Assembly (NCBI RefSeq): GCF_900155685.1
Contig: NZ_LT732548.1
Span: forward strand, 461,232-525,231
Reading direction: 5' to 3'
DNA length: 64,000 bases
From: Paenibacillus bouchesdurhonensis
GTDB lineage: Bacteria; Bacillota; Bacilli; Paenibacillales; Paenibacillaceae
Below are positions 8,953 to 17,879 of this stretch, one piece after another. Position 1 is the first letter of the stretch. Each line of letters begins with the position of its first letter. The notes beneath the pieces were generated by a model that worked only from the letters and a program-made list of their open reading frames with translations, ran no database searches and was not told the origin of the DNA. Position numbers and translations under genes: made by a program.

Positions 8953-8974
8953 ATCACGACCTTTAGGTCGTGGT
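8953..8974. other. Isolated hairpin CACGACC-TTTA-GGTCGTG
   Basis: A perfect 7-bp stem (8955-8961 with 8966-8972), extended by a T-G and an A-T pair, around a TTTA loop and embedded in AT-rich DNA. No T run follows, so it is not a clear terminator. It resembles hairpins found at the ends of IS200/IS605 elements, but no transposase or second end is visible nearby. Confidence 0.4.
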
Positions 8975-9190
8975 GTAAACCTAACACTAAGAAAATAAAA
9001 AAGCCGATCGCAGGAGAAGACGGTTGGAGTAGGATCGTTCGTTTCAAACAAATCATGAATGTAAAAAATAATGGTTGCTCTGTTATTCATTTCTGAAATC
9101 AGTTGGATTATAATGAGGAAGGCAAAAACGTCCTGATTGTACAAATCAGATTACGAGGTGTCAATTTGATAAGAAATAAGGGGAGTCTAC

Positions 9191-9640
9191 TTGGAAAGAA
9201 CAGCACAACTTATCTTTGATCAATTGTTGATGCAATCCGGCAGCACGGTTTCTCTTGACGTTCGTTCTCGGTTTCCCGGGGGTCGTAATGTAGGTGGGAA
9301 ATACAGCATCGCCGATCACAAGGTCACGATGTATGTCGGAGAAATCAAGAAGCAATGCTTAAGTCTCTTTGGATCGCTTGAAGCTTTTCCGCAGGTGCTG
9401 CGCATCGTCTTCGCCCATGAGCTTGGGCATGCTGAGGATGCACATCTCCAGGAGCTATCGGATCTTCTGGATCACTGCGACAATGAGCAGGAGCGGAAGA
9501 GGATTGCTCTTCGCATCGAAGAGAATGCCTGGAACTATGCGAAGATGCTTATTCCTGAGGAAGATCAAAGTATGATGCAGACCGTCATCTACTACTCATT
9601 GAAGTCTTATCGCGAAGCCATTGCTGGCGAGATCGCCTAA
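9191..9640 (+). CDS. Putative zinc metallopeptidase (HELGH motif)
   Basis: 149 residues. HELGHAED near residue 77 matches the HExxH zinc site, and the later 'EENAW' could supply the third ligand. It has no signal peptide or membrane segment, so it is likely cytoplasmic. The start is a TTG with AAGGGGAG 6-7 bases upstream. It is a stand-alone gene between the iron operon and a convergent operon. I do not recognise a characterised homologue; its size is close to the catalytic domain of ImmA/IrrE-like peptidases, but no antitoxin or repressor partner adjoins it. Confidence 0.7.
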   Translation: MERTAQLIFDQLLMQSGSTVSLDVRSRFPGGRNVGGKYSIADHKVTMYVGEIKKQCLSLFGSLEAFPQVLRIVFAHELGHAEDAHLQELSDLLDHCDNEQERKRIALRIEENAWNYAKMLIPEEDQSMMQTVIYYSLKSYREAIAGEIA

Positions 9641-9672
9641 ATGGATCGCCATATACATTTATTAAGTCAAGA

Positions 9673-9707
9673 ATAGCCCCCGGCTGGAGAGCCGGAGGCT
9701 ATCTTTA
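9673..9707. terminator. Terminator between convergent genes
   Basis: ATAGCCcCCGGCT pairs with AGCCGGaGGCTAT around a GGAG loop (9673-9702), followed by CTTTATTATT. It separates the metallopeptidase gene from the convergent DUF4097 gene. Confidence 0.85.
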
Positions 9708-10661
9708 TTATTCAATCGTAATATTCCCAGAGGTAGAGCGAACTTTAATGATGTCATGGTTCACATTAGGCGAATCCGGCGACTTGATATTTCCTGAAGA
9801 AGTTCTCAGGTCGTATATGCCTTGAAATTCTGGATCGGCAGAAAGTCTCACATTTCCGGATTGTATCGTGATATCCACTGTGTCCGAACGCTGATCCTTT
9901 ATGGTGATATTGCCCGAAGTCGATTTAAAAGTTCCATTCCCAGTCCAGTTACCGACTTTAATGTTGCCCGAAGTCATCGCAGCCTGAATATCGCCTTGCA
10001 GGTTTTGAACTGTAAAATCGCCAGAGGTCATTTTGGAGGTTAATGAGCCCTGAAGATGATTAATCTCCACATTCCCTGAGGTTACCCTCAGCTCAGTGTC
10101 CGCCGCGATTTCCTCCAATGATATTTTGCCGGACAGTGCTCCTACTTGCAAGCGGTCGGCTTCTAGGTCTTTGCCTTCCAAATTCCCGGATTTCGTCTCA
10201 AGCAAAATTTCCTTGGCACGCAGTGCCTTGAAATTGCCATCGTTGGCCATCAGGTCGACAGTGATTTGATCCAGCGACTGTTCGGGATCGGCTAAAGCCA
10301 CCGTAATTTGCTGAGTGGTTGAATTAAAGCCGAAGCTGAGAAAAGAAATGACCCGTTCTTCCCTTAATTGAAGAGCTAAGCTCTGATTCGCAATCTTCGT
10401 CTCCATTAATTTGTCAATCGACTGTTGCGGCAGATTTCCTCTCGATTCTACATAGTTCGTACCATCGGGGCTCGCAATAAATTCAAGCTCAACATTATAA
10501 TCGCTATGGATGGAAAGGGACTTCAGCTCATTATCGCTAAACGTCCATTTCTGGGTATAGGGGGGCTGTTCTTCCCCGAAGTTGAAGCCTTGATAGAACA
10601 TCCCGCCAATGCCCAGAATGACGAGAATGGTCGCTATAAGGGTTAATCCTTTTTTATTCAT
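9708..10661 (-). CDS. DUF4097 family protein with SGN beta-strand repeats
   Basis: 317 residues. One N-terminal membrane helix (about residues 5-25) is followed by an extracellular beta-rich domain with a repeated T-S-G-N/D-(V/I)-x-(V/I) pattern, seen at least seven times in the C-terminal half (for example TSGNVEINHL, TSGDFTVQNL, TSGNIKVGNW). That is the DUF4097 parallel beta repeat. The start at 10661 has AAAGGAG 9-10 bases upstream and lies inside the end of the DUF1700 gene (8-base overlap). It is the last gene of a padR operon; such proteins are linked to envelope stress and antibiotic sensing, but the exact role is unknown. Confidence 0.85.
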   Translation of the reverse strand: MNKKGLTLIATILVILGIGGMFYQGFNFGEEQPPYTQKWTFSDNELKSLSIHSDYNVELEFIASPDGTNYVESRGNLPQQSIDKLMETKIANQSLALQLREERVISFLSFGFNSTTQQITVALADPEQSLDQITVDLMANDGNFKALRAKEILLETKSGNLEGKDLEADRLQVGALSGKISLEEIAADTELRVTSGNVEINHLQGSLTSKMTSGDFTVQNLQGDIQAAMTSGNIKVGNWTGNGTFKSTSGNITIKDQRSDTVDITIQSGNVRLSADPEFQGIYDLRTSSGNIKSPDSPNVNHDIIKVRSTSGNITIE

Positions 10662-11259
10662 TGGTATTGTCTCCTTTGGCGACTCGGACGTTCCATGCCC
10701 AATAAGACGCACTTAATTTAATAAGGTTCGAGTACAGATAACGCGTGGCGACGGCGAGAAGGATGCCGATGCCGATCATCGCCAGCACGGCAAAGGCTTT
10801 TGTAAGGTGAAATGCGTCGTTAAATATATACTCGAGAAGCAGGGCAGCAGGGCTCAGTATACCGGCAAGCGCCGTTACAGCGACAGCCAGGCCCAAGGCC
10901 CAAAATGCAGTCAGCAAGGGCAGCATAACCAGGTTAAGGAAGAACAGTCCGGTATAGACCGCTGAAGTCATCAACCGATGGCGATTGTTCGTTTTTGCCG
11001 CTGGGGCTGGAGCCGTCTGACCCTCGGGTCGGTCGCCGAACCAATATAATGGATGCTGAGGGTTAACCCGGTTTTCTAGAGCCTCCTGGGCCAGCTCAAC
11101 CGGATCACCCAGCTCACGGACAATATCTTCTTCCGTCCTGCCGTTCTGAAGTCCAAAAGCAAAATGGGCTTCATAGTCCTCCATCAACTCGCTGCGTTCC
11201 TCTGGGGGCAGCATCGATAAATGGGAGCTGAGCAATGAAATAAATTCGCTCTTCTTCAT
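10654..11259 (-). CDS. DUF1700/HAAS-type membrane protein
   Basis: About 201 residues. The N-terminal HAAS-like domain (MKKSEFISLLSSHL, EERSELMEDYEAHF, 'EEDIVRELGDPVELAQE') is followed by three or four membrane helices. The start is set by the 4-base ATGA overlap with the padR stop and a GAGAGG site upstream. HAAS proteins occur almost always with a PadR regulator and a DUF4097 protein, as here, and may act as a membrane partner in the same stress response. Confidence 0.87.
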   Translation of the reverse strand: MKKSEFISLLSSHLSMLPPEERSELMEDYEAHFAFGLQNGRTEEDIVRELGDPVELAQEALENRVNPQHPLYWFGDRPEGQTAPAPAAKTNNRHRLMTSAVYTGLFFLNLVMLPLLTAFWALGLAVAVTALAGILSPAALLLEYIFNDAFHLTKAFAVLAMIGIGILLAVATRYLYSNLIKLSASYWAWNVRVAKGDNTNE

Positions 11260-11585
11260 AGACGGTTTCCTCTCTCGATTAAATTGGATACGTTGCTCAC
11301 GAATCGTTTCCATTCAATCACCAACTTCTTCATGTGAATTTCCCCTTGGGGGGTCAGTTTATAATATTTGCGGGGAGGGCCCTCGCTCGATTCCTGCAAA
11401 TACGTTGTGCAATGCCCCTCGTTCACGAGTCTTCGCAGCAGTGGATACAATGCGCCTTCCGCCACTTCGATATGCTCGGAGACGGATTGGGCTAACTCAT
11501 ATCCATAGCGATCCTTCTCATGGATGAGTACTAGCACGCAGATTTCCAAGGCGCCTTTTTTAAATTGGATACTGATATCCAAATG
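11256..11585 (-). CDS. PadR family transcriptional regulator
   Basis: About 109 residues. It shows the winged-helix PadR pattern: 'KKGALEICVLVLIHEKDRYGYELAQSV', then 'GALYPLLRRLVNEGHCTTY' and 'GPPRKYYKLTPQGE'. I chose the TTG at 11585, which has AGAGG 9 bases upstream, over the ATG at 11603, which has none. It is the first gene of the padR-DUF1700-DUF4097 operon and probably represses it. PadR proteins of this short class often release DNA on binding small molecules; no ligand can be inferred. Confidence 0.88.
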   Translation of the reverse strand, partial: HLDISIQFKKGALEICVLVLIHEKDRYGYELAQSVSEHIEVAEGALYPLLRRLVNEGHCTTYLQESSEGPPRKYYKLTPQGEIHMKKLVIEWKRFVSNVSNLIERGNRL

Positions 11586-11683
11586 CCATCGCCTCTTTTT
11601 CATATATATTAGTGGTATTCTTAAGCTGACTTCCCTCTATATACTATCATCCAGTACTGAATAAAGCAAGATACCTAAAGTGG

Positions 11684-11711
11684 AAAAAAAGGCACCGCCC
11701 GGTGCCTTTTT
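11684..11711. terminator. Terminator hairpin GGCACCG/CGGTGCC
   Basis: GGCACCG (11691-11697) and CGGTGCC (11700-11706) are flanked by A7 on the left and T5 on the right, so the hairpin can act on both strands. It lies downstream of the YhfW-like gene (leftward) and upstream of the padR operon. Confidence 0.85.
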
Positions 11712-11753
11712 ACAGCTTGGTTCAGTCCGTGGATAATTCCATCCTGAGGATAG

Positions 11754-13319
11754 CTATGATCCGTTACCAGACTCTTGACTGAGTAGCGGCAGATTCTCTA
11801 TTGCCGGTCCTTCCAGCACTTCTCCTTTATAGTTGAATCTTGAGCCATGGCAAGGGCAGTCCCAGGAGCGTTCGGCATCATTCCATTCGACTTCGCAGCC
11901 AAGGTGCGTGCATGTCGTATCGACGATGAATAATCGGCCTTCGGCGTCTTTGTAACCGCCGGCTCGTTTGCCAAGATGCCGCACGACTCCTCCTTCATCG
12001 GTCTTTAATTCATCCGCCTTGCGGTGGATCAGTTCGATTTTCCCAGATACCCATTCTTTGGCTACATCCGCGTTTTGCACAGTAAAGTTCTTGATTCCGG
12101 GGTTTGCTTTGAAGCGGGAAGGCTTGTAAAGATCCGTAAACTTGTTGCCGTGTCCCATAATCAGATCGCGGAACACCAGGGCGGCTACTGTGCCGTTAGT
12201 CATCCCCCATTTCGCAAAGCCGGTTGCTACAAGCACATTACCCTCGTCCGCGGTGATTGCTCCGATATAAGGGACTTCGTCCAGCGTGATCAGGTCTTGG
12301 GTGGACCAGCGATAAGGAATGCGCTTGGCCCCGAAAAGCTGGCCGCCGAAACTTTCCAGCTCCTCGTAATGCTTGAACGTGCATTTGCCTTTTCCTGTTT
12401 TATGTGATTCTCCTCCGACCAGAATAACCTGTGTCCCTTCCAGCAGAGCTGATCTCAGGGAGCGCTTAGGTTCACCGCAATTAATGTACATGCCTCTCTC
12501 CAACGGGATTTCCGGCTCGATTGCAACCACATACGAGCGTTCGGCATGCAATCTCGTGAAGTAGAATCCGCCTCCGTCATAGAACGGAAAGTGGGAGGCA
12601 GAGATCGCATATTTGCAAGTAATGGTGCATCCATTCTCCGCCTTGAGCCGTCGCCGTCCATCTCCGGTATTGTCAGCTGCATCTTCCATTGTCGTATTCT
12701 CATAGAACACTCCTCCGTTGGCAATAATCGAGTCGACGAGGGCACGCAAGTAATGAAGCGGATGGAACTGAGCTTGATTTGGCAGCCGGATTGCCCCATG
12801 GACTGCTAGAGGGATCGGCAGTGATTCGCACCATTCACCAGGCAGGCCCAATTGTTCGTAAGCTTCCCATTCCTTGCGAAGCTGCTCGGCCTGTTCCTCG
12901 GAATCGGCATATAAATAAGCATCCTCCTGCTGCAATTGGCAGTCGATTTGATGCTCCTCTACCGTGGATCGTATGAACGAAAGGGCTTCCTCGTTCGCTT
13001 CGTAATATAATTTGGCTTCTTCATCACCAAAATGCTTGCGCAGCTTATCGTAGATTAGGCCGTGCTGGGCAGTGATTTTTGCCGTTGTGAATCCGGTGGT
13101 TCCGTCGAGAATTTGAGCCGCCTCCACTACGGTAACCTTAAACCCTGCTTTGGACAGAAGATAAGCGGTGGTAATGCCCGTAATTCCAGCGCCGATGATG
13201 GCGATGTCGGTCTGAACGTCCTTTTCAAGCTTGGAAAAAGCGGGCAAATCTGTGGTATGTCTCCACATCGATTGGGGGAACTGGGGCAATGCCCCCCGAT
13301 TGTATTCTTGGTTATTCAT
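11754..13319 (-). CDS. FAD-dependent oxidoreductase with C-terminal Rieske [2Fe-2S] domain (YhfW-like)
   Basis: 521 residues. The N-terminal DAO-type FAD domain has the dinucleotide motif IAIIGAGITGITTAYLLSKA near residue 40. The last 90 residues form a Rieske domain with the two ligand boxes CTHLGC and CPCHGSRF. This fusion matches YhfW of Bacillus subtilis in layout. It is cytoplasmic and probably an amine or proline-type dehydrogenase that passes electrons to the cluster; the substrate is unknown. ATG 13319 has GGAGG 6 bases upstream; in-frame codons at 13325 and 13322 are non-ATG. It is monocistronic. Confidence 0.9.
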   Translation of the reverse strand: MNNQEYNRGALPQFPQSMWRHTTDLPAFSKLEKDVQTDIAIIGAGITGITTAYLLSKAGFKVTVVEAAQILDGTTGFTTAKITAQHGLIYDKLRKHFGDEEAKLYYEANEEALSFIRSTVEEHQIDCQLQQEDAYLYADSEEQAEQLRKEWEAYEQLGLPGEWCESLPIPLAVHGAIRLPNQAQFHPLHYLRALVDSIIANGGVFYENTTMEDAADNTGDGRRRLKAENGCTITCKYAISASHFPFYDGGGFYFTRLHAERSYVVAIEPEIPLERGMYINCGEPKRSLRSALLEGTQVILVGGESHKTGKGKCTFKHYEELESFGGQLFGAKRIPYRWSTQDLITLDEVPYIGAITADEGNVLVATGFAKWGMTNGTVAALVFRDLIMGHGNKFTDLYKPSRFKANPGIKNFTVQNADVAKEWVSGKIELIHRKADELKTDEGGVVRHLGKRAGGYKDAEGRLFIVDTTCTHLGCEVEWNDAERSWDCPCHGSRFNYKGEVLEGPAIENLPLLSQESGNGS

Positions 13320-13502
13320 CAGCAACCTCCTCGAATAAGTACTTGTTCATCATTATTACCACGTTAGCTGGTAAATAAAGCATTGACGGGTGAAGGCATC
13401 CTTCTTTTTGCAAGGCGACGTAGTCCCTATTTTGCGCATTCGCATGAAAAAGAGTCCGTTAGCAAATAATGGGGATATGTTAAGGGACAGGAGCTGCCAG
13501 AC

Positions 13503-15383
13503 ATGAAGCGCAATCAATTTATCGGAAGAAGCAGACGCCAATCTCAAGACGAACGAAATAAAAGTGAAAGCGAGAACAGCAGCCATACCGATATGGGAGG
13601 CGAAATGGCTCGGAATCAGGATGATGCAAGCTCTCAGAGCAGTGCTAGCTATCAGCAACATGCAGGCGTACAGAACCATGCTGGATCTCAGCAAGCCGGC
13701 ACTCAGCAAACTGGCTCACAGGGCGCTTCAAGTTCGCAGAATGCACAACTGACGGGCAATAAGGTCATTTCTGGGGATTTGCAGCAGACAGTGCAGCGGA
13801 TTCAGCAAGAAACCGGAGATAGCGCGGATATTGTCATCCGTAAGATGAGTGTGAATGGACAGAAATCTGTTCCTATGGTTGTCATATATTTAAATGGATT
13901 AAGTGATCCAATGATGATCAATTCCTTTGTGATGGAGTCCATAACGGGCATGGAGCAAGAAGAGGCGAAGGATTCGGAGACTCTGCTGGATCAAATGAAA
14001 TCCCACTTTCTGTCCCTGGGAGAAGCCAACATAGTTTCGGAATGGAACGATGTTATTTTAGCTATCCTATCGGGGGATACAGCGATTTTTCTCGAGGGGA
14101 GCACTCGGGCCATCGTTGCCGGAACCCGGGGCGGAGAATGGAGGTCGATAACGGAATCAACCAATGAGCTGGTCGTTCGGGGGCCGAAGGACAGCTTTGT
14201 TGAGTCGATTGCAACAAATATATCTCTTATTAGACGGAGAATCAGGAATACGAATTTATGGCTGGAAACGATGAAGATCGGTGAAGTTACCCATACACAT
14301 GTGGCAATGATGTATATCAAGAGCATGTCTGATCCCAAGCTTATTGAGGAAGTCAGGGAGCGTCTTGCGAACATTCAGCTTAACGGGGTTCTGGAATCGG
14401 GTTATATCGAAGAGTTTATTCAGGATAAGACCTTTACTCTGTTTCCTACGATATACAATACGGAGAGGCCGGATACTGCGGCTGGTCATTTGCTGGAGGG
14501 ACAAGTAGTCATCATTGTGGACGGGACGCCGTTCGTCCTGATTTTGCCGACTGTATTCGGCCATTTCTTTCAATCTCCAGAGGACTATGCCCAGCGTTTT
14601 GATATCAGCATTCTCATGCGTATGATCCGCTATCTCAGCTTTATCGTGCTCGTGCTTGGCCCAGCCTTATATATAGCGCTGACGACGTTCCACTATGAGA
14701 TGATTCCCTCCCCTCTTCTGACCAGTCTGCTTGCTCAGCGGGAGGGCGTCCCCTTTCCAGCATTCGTAGAGGCCTTGTTGATGGAGGTTACCTTTGAACT
14801 GCTGCGCGAAGCTGGGCTGCGCATGCCTCGGGCTATTGGGCAGACGATCTCGATCGTGGGCGCCCTTATTCTCGGACAAGCGGTAGTTGAAGCAGGCCTC
14901 ATTACCCCTGGGATGGTCATCGTCGTTGCATTGACCGGGATCGCGAGCTTTGCGCCGCCCTCCTACAGCATAGCTGTGGCGGGCCGCTTGATTCGGTTTC
15001 TCTTCATGGTTCTGGCCGGCATGTTCGGCTTATATGGCATTACCCTGGGAATTCTTATGCTGGTCGTTCATATGAATAGCTTACGCTCTTTCGGCGTGCC
15101 GTATTTAGCCCCGATTGCTCCATTTGTTCCGAAGGATCAGAAGGATTCTTTACTGCGCATGCCTGCTTGGATATTAAGAACGCCGCCTAGCAAAATCAAA
15201 GAGCAGCATCAGATCCGTGAAGGGCGAAACAAAGACTCTATAGGAGCAAATCAACAGCAGGGTCAGCAAAACCAGCAAAACCAGCAAGCCCAGCAAAACC
15301 AGCAAGCCCAACAAGGCCGGCAGGGTCAACAGGATCAGCAGAGCCAGCAAGATCAACAAGGGGTTTCCGATCATGGTATATGA
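13503..15383 (+). CDS. Spore germination protein, GerA family A subunit
   Basis: 626 residues. A hydrophilic, Ser/Gln-rich N-terminal extension (about 90 residues) is followed by the GerA N-terminal domain (SGDLQQTVQRIQQETGDSADI, 'DTAIFLEGS'), about five membrane helices in the C-terminal half ('PSPLLTSLLAQREGVPFPA', 'MPRAIGQTISIVGALILGQA', 'FAPPSYSIAVAGRLIRF') and a Gln-rich tail. A subunits form the germinant-sensing ion channel of the spore inner membrane with the B permease and C lipoprotein encoded next. ACAGGAG precedes the ATG by 9 bases. The low-complexity ends are longer than in gerAA or gerKA of Bacillus. Confidence 0.95.
   Translation: MKRNQFIGRSRRQSQDERNKSESENSSHTDMGGEMARNQDDASSQSSASYQQHAGVQNHAGSQQAGTQQTGSQGASSSQNAQLTGNKVISGDLQQTVQRIQQETGDSADIVIRKMSVNGQKSVPMVVIYLNGLSDPMMINSFVMESITGMEQEEAKDSETLLDQMKSHFLSLGEANIVSEWNDVILAILSGDTAIFLEGSTRAIVAGTRGGEWRSITESTNELVVRGPKDSFVESIATNISLIRRRIRNTNLWLETMKIGEVTHTHVAMMYIKSMSDPKLIEEVRERLANIQLNGVLESGYIEEFIQDKTFTLFPTIYNTERPDTAAGHLLEGQVVIIVDGTPFVLILPTVFGHFFQSPEDYAQRFDISILMRMIRYLSFIVLVLGPALYIALTTFHYEMIPSPLLTSLLAQREGVPFPAFVEALLMEVTFELLREAGLRMPRAIGQTISIVGALILGQAVVEAGLITPGMVIVVALTGIASFAPPSYSIAVAGRLIRFLFMVLAGMFGLYGITLGILMLVVHMNSLRSFGVPYLAPIAPFVPKDQKDSLLRMPAWILRTPPSKIKEQHQIREGRNKDSIGANQQQGQQNQQNQQAQQNQQAQQGRQGQQDQQSQQDQQGVSDHGI
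15252..15361 (+). repeat. CAG/CAA-rich tract coding for a poly-Gln tail
   Basis: About 37 codons near the 3' end of the germination A-subunit gene are mostly Q with short repeats of QQNQQ, QAQQ and QDQQ. The near-tandem CAGCAAAACC and CAGCAAGCCC units are prone to slippage, so tail length may vary between strains. Confidence 0.75.
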
Positions 15384-15420
15384 GAAACACCGCTTATATC
15401 CTAGCAGGAGGACTGTCCAT

Positions 15421-16635
15421 ATGATGATGAAAAGGATGATAGGTGCCGCTTTGATTTTGTGCTGTGCTGCACTGTTAACCGGATGCTGGGATGCTCTTGA
15501 ATTGAACCGCCGAGCGATCGTGGCGGGTATTGGCATCGATCATACGCCTGAGGCCGAGGATCAATTTATGATCTCTTTCCAGGTCGTCATTGCCGATGAG
15601 ATTTCAGGCAAAACGGGACGTGGAGCAACGCCTACTTCAATCTACAACGGAACGGGGCGGACGATCAGCGGAGCAATCCGCAATGTTTCCCGCAAAGTGC
15701 CGCGTCTGACTTCTACGGCGCATGCCCGGCTTATTGTTATATCCGAGGCAGTTGCCCGTCGAGGCATTGCGGAGATTATGGACTTCCTCGATAGAGACTC
15801 TGATATTCGGCTGACGGCTGATGTGGTCATAGCGAAGGGAGACGTGAGGGCTAAAGATGTGGTAGCCACATTGATGCCGATCGGCAAAATTTCAGCGTAC
15901 TCCCTCTCGCAGAAGGTGGAGTTAGCATCGGGGCAATTGGGCGCCAACTATCAGATGGAAATCGACGATATTTTACGTGATTTGCTGACTCCGGGCGGAG
16001 GACCCGTCATTAATAGCCTAGAGGTGATTGGCGACGTAATTGAAGCGGGGAAGAAGAGCAACCTGGAGACTGTGGAAAGCTCCGGAATTGTTGTAGTTGG
16101 CGATTTGGCTATTTTTAAGGACGATAAGCTGGTGGATTGGCTAAATCGAGACGAGAGCCGAGGAATGGTATGGATCAAAAATAAAACGAAAAAGACGTCG
16201 CTGTTCATTGACTCCGATCGGGAATTTGGCGACATTGCGGTTGACGTGATTCGTTCCAAGACTGGCTTGAAGGCGCAGTTGAGCGATCCGTCGCATCCGG
16301 TTATGCAGGTTAGCGTTAACGCCTTATTGTCGATCAGGGAAGTCGATACCCATGTCGATTTGCGCAATCCCGAGGTGCTTCATTTTATAGAACAGAAGGC
16401 GAATGAGGTGATCGCTAAGGATCTGCGAAGTGTCGTCCAAAAAGCCCAATCGGCAAAAAGCGATGTCTTTCGCTTCGGAGAAGTGATAGAGCGTCAAAGC
16501 CCGACGGCATGGAAGGAAATCAAGGAACGCTGGGAAGATCTGTTCCCTCAACTGGAGGTCGAGTACAAAGTAAATTCAGTTATTCAAAATACGCAAATGC
16601 GGGATCGCTCCTTTAAGTATAATCAGGACTCCTAG
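15421..16635 (+). CDS. Spore germination protein, Ger(x)C family lipoprotein
   Basis: About 404 residues. A signal peptide ends with the lipobox LTGC, followed by WDALELNRRAIVAGIGID, the standard start of mature GerC proteins, and the Ger(x)C C-terminal domain. ATG 15421 has GCAGGAGG about 9 bases before it; in-frame codons back to 15373 overlap the A-subunit gene and would add a hydrophilic leader. It is the second gene of the operon and anchors to the spore inner membrane as part of the germinant receptor. Confidence 0.94.
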   Translation: MMMKRMIGAALILCCAALLTGCWDALELNRRAIVAGIGIDHTPEAEDQFMISFQVVIADEISGKTGRGATPTSIYNGTGRTISGAIRNVSRKVPRLTSTAHARLIVISEAVARRGIAEIMDFLDRDSDIRLTADVVIAKGDVRAKDVVATLMPIGKISAYSLSQKVELASGQLGANYQMEIDDILRDLLTPGGGPVINSLEVIGDVIEAGKKSNLETVESSGIVVVGDLAIFKDDKLVDWLNRDESRGMVWIKNKTKKTSLFIDSDREFGDIAVDVIRSKTGLKAQLSDPSHPVMQVSVNALLSIREVDTHVDLRNPEVLHFIEQKANEVIAKDLRSVVQKAQSAKSDVFRFGEVIERQSPTAWKEIKERWEDLFPQLEVEYKVNSVIQNTQMRDRSFKYNQDS

Positions 16636-16649
16636 GGAGGTGAGGCGCC

Positions 16650-17879
16650 ATGGAAAAGATCAAAATAACTCCCCTGCAAGTATTCGCGCTAATGCTGCTG
16701 TTCCAGCTCGGAACGGCACTCGTTGTCAATCTGGGACTGGAGGTGCATAAAGATGAGTGGCTGGCGATTTTGTTAGGCCTCGCTATCGGTCTTCTGCTTT
16801 ATGCGGCCAATTCCATGCTTTACTTATGGTTTCCCAAGATGCTTCCTACCGAGTATTTTAAAATACTGCTTGGCAAATACCTGGGAACGCTGCTTGGCAT
16901 CGTCTACACGGTATTTTTCCTGAATAAAGCGTCAAGGGATTTGCTAGATGGCGGGCTGCTGGTCATCTCTTCAACCTTACGTGAAACGCCACTGTTTATC
17001 GTTAATTTGCTTATGATGATTACTGTAGCTTATACATTGCATAAAGGACTTGAAGTTCTGGCGAGGACGGCACTGATCTTCATGGTGATCATTGTTGTGA
17101 TTGGTATGCTCAGTCTGCTGTTGATTGGATTTGCGAATATTATCGACATCAACCGGCTGCTGCCCATATTAGGAGACGGAATCGGGCCGCTGCTTCAATC
17201 GGTACCGCGAAAAAACTATCAGTTTCCCTTTGCTGAGGCTATTGCGTTCAACATGCTGCTGCCCTTTTTGAATGATGCCAAGAAAGGGGTTAGAGCTGGG
17301 TATTTGGCAATCGTTTTTGCCGGTTTTATTTTAAGCTTGACCGTAGCGATGACGATTTCCGTTCTAGGTGTCGATATTGCCGAGAGATCGCTGTTTCCCT
17401 TACTGGCAACGATCGGCAAAGCCTCGATATCTGACTTTATTCAGCGGCCGGACATATTCGTTGTGATGACGCTGATCATCGGCGTTTTCTTTAAAATCAG
17501 CATCTATTTTTATGCGGCGCTTGTCGGGATATCGAATATTTTCAACATCCCGTACCAGAAGCTCATATATCCTTTGACTCTCATTGTTTTGGCTTCGACG
17601 GCTTGGCTTACCCGATCCACTAGCGAGCACTTAATGAAAGGGAGCAAAGTGTTGTACTTGGTTGACCCCATATTTTACATTGTGCTGCCGCTTGTTGTTC
17701 TTATAGCAGCTATGGTCTACAAGCTCATTTCTCGTTTAAGAGCCGGAACCGGAGCTGCTTCCGGAGCTGGAGGGGGAGGTACTGCCAGCGGAGGGGGTAC
17801 TGGAGCTGAAGCTAGTTCCCGAGCCGGAGACGAAACTGCCGGAGGGGGCGCTGGCACTGGAGGCGCCGCTGGAAGCTGA
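16650..17879 (+). CDS. Spore germination permease, GerAB family (B subunit)
   Basis: 409 residues. Ten membrane helices of the APC-like spore germination permease fold occupy residues 8-360 ('ITPLQVFALMLLFQLGTALV', 'KNYQFPFAEAIAFNMLLPF', 'FVVMTLIIGVFFKISIYFYAAL'). This subunit binds the germinant. The last 45 residues are an unusual Gly/Ala/Ser/Thr-rich tail (AGTGAASGAGGGGTASGG...), encoded by the same 144 bases that encode the Ser-rich tail of the convergent gene. It is the third gene of the germination operon, 14 bases after the C gene, with an AGGGAGG ribosome site. Confidence 0.93.
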   Translation: MEKIKITPLQVFALMLLFQLGTALVVNLGLEVHKDEWLAILLGLAIGLLLYAANSMLYLWFPKMLPTEYFKILLGKYLGTLLGIVYTVFFLNKASRDLLDGGLLVISSTLRETPLFIVNLLMMITVAYTLHKGLEVLARTALIFMVIIVVIGMLSLLLIGFANIIDINRLLPILGDGIGPLLQSVPRKNYQFPFAEAIAFNMLLPFLNDAKKGVRAGYLAIVFAGFILSLTVAMTISVLGVDIAERSLFPLLATIGKASISDFIQRPDIFVVMTLIIGVFFKISIYFYAALVGISNIFNIPYQKLIYPLTLIVLASTAWLTRSTSEHLMKGSKVLYLVDPIFYIVLPLVVLIAAMVYKLISRLRAGTGAASGAGGGGTASGGGTGAEASSRAGDETAGGGAGTGGAAGS

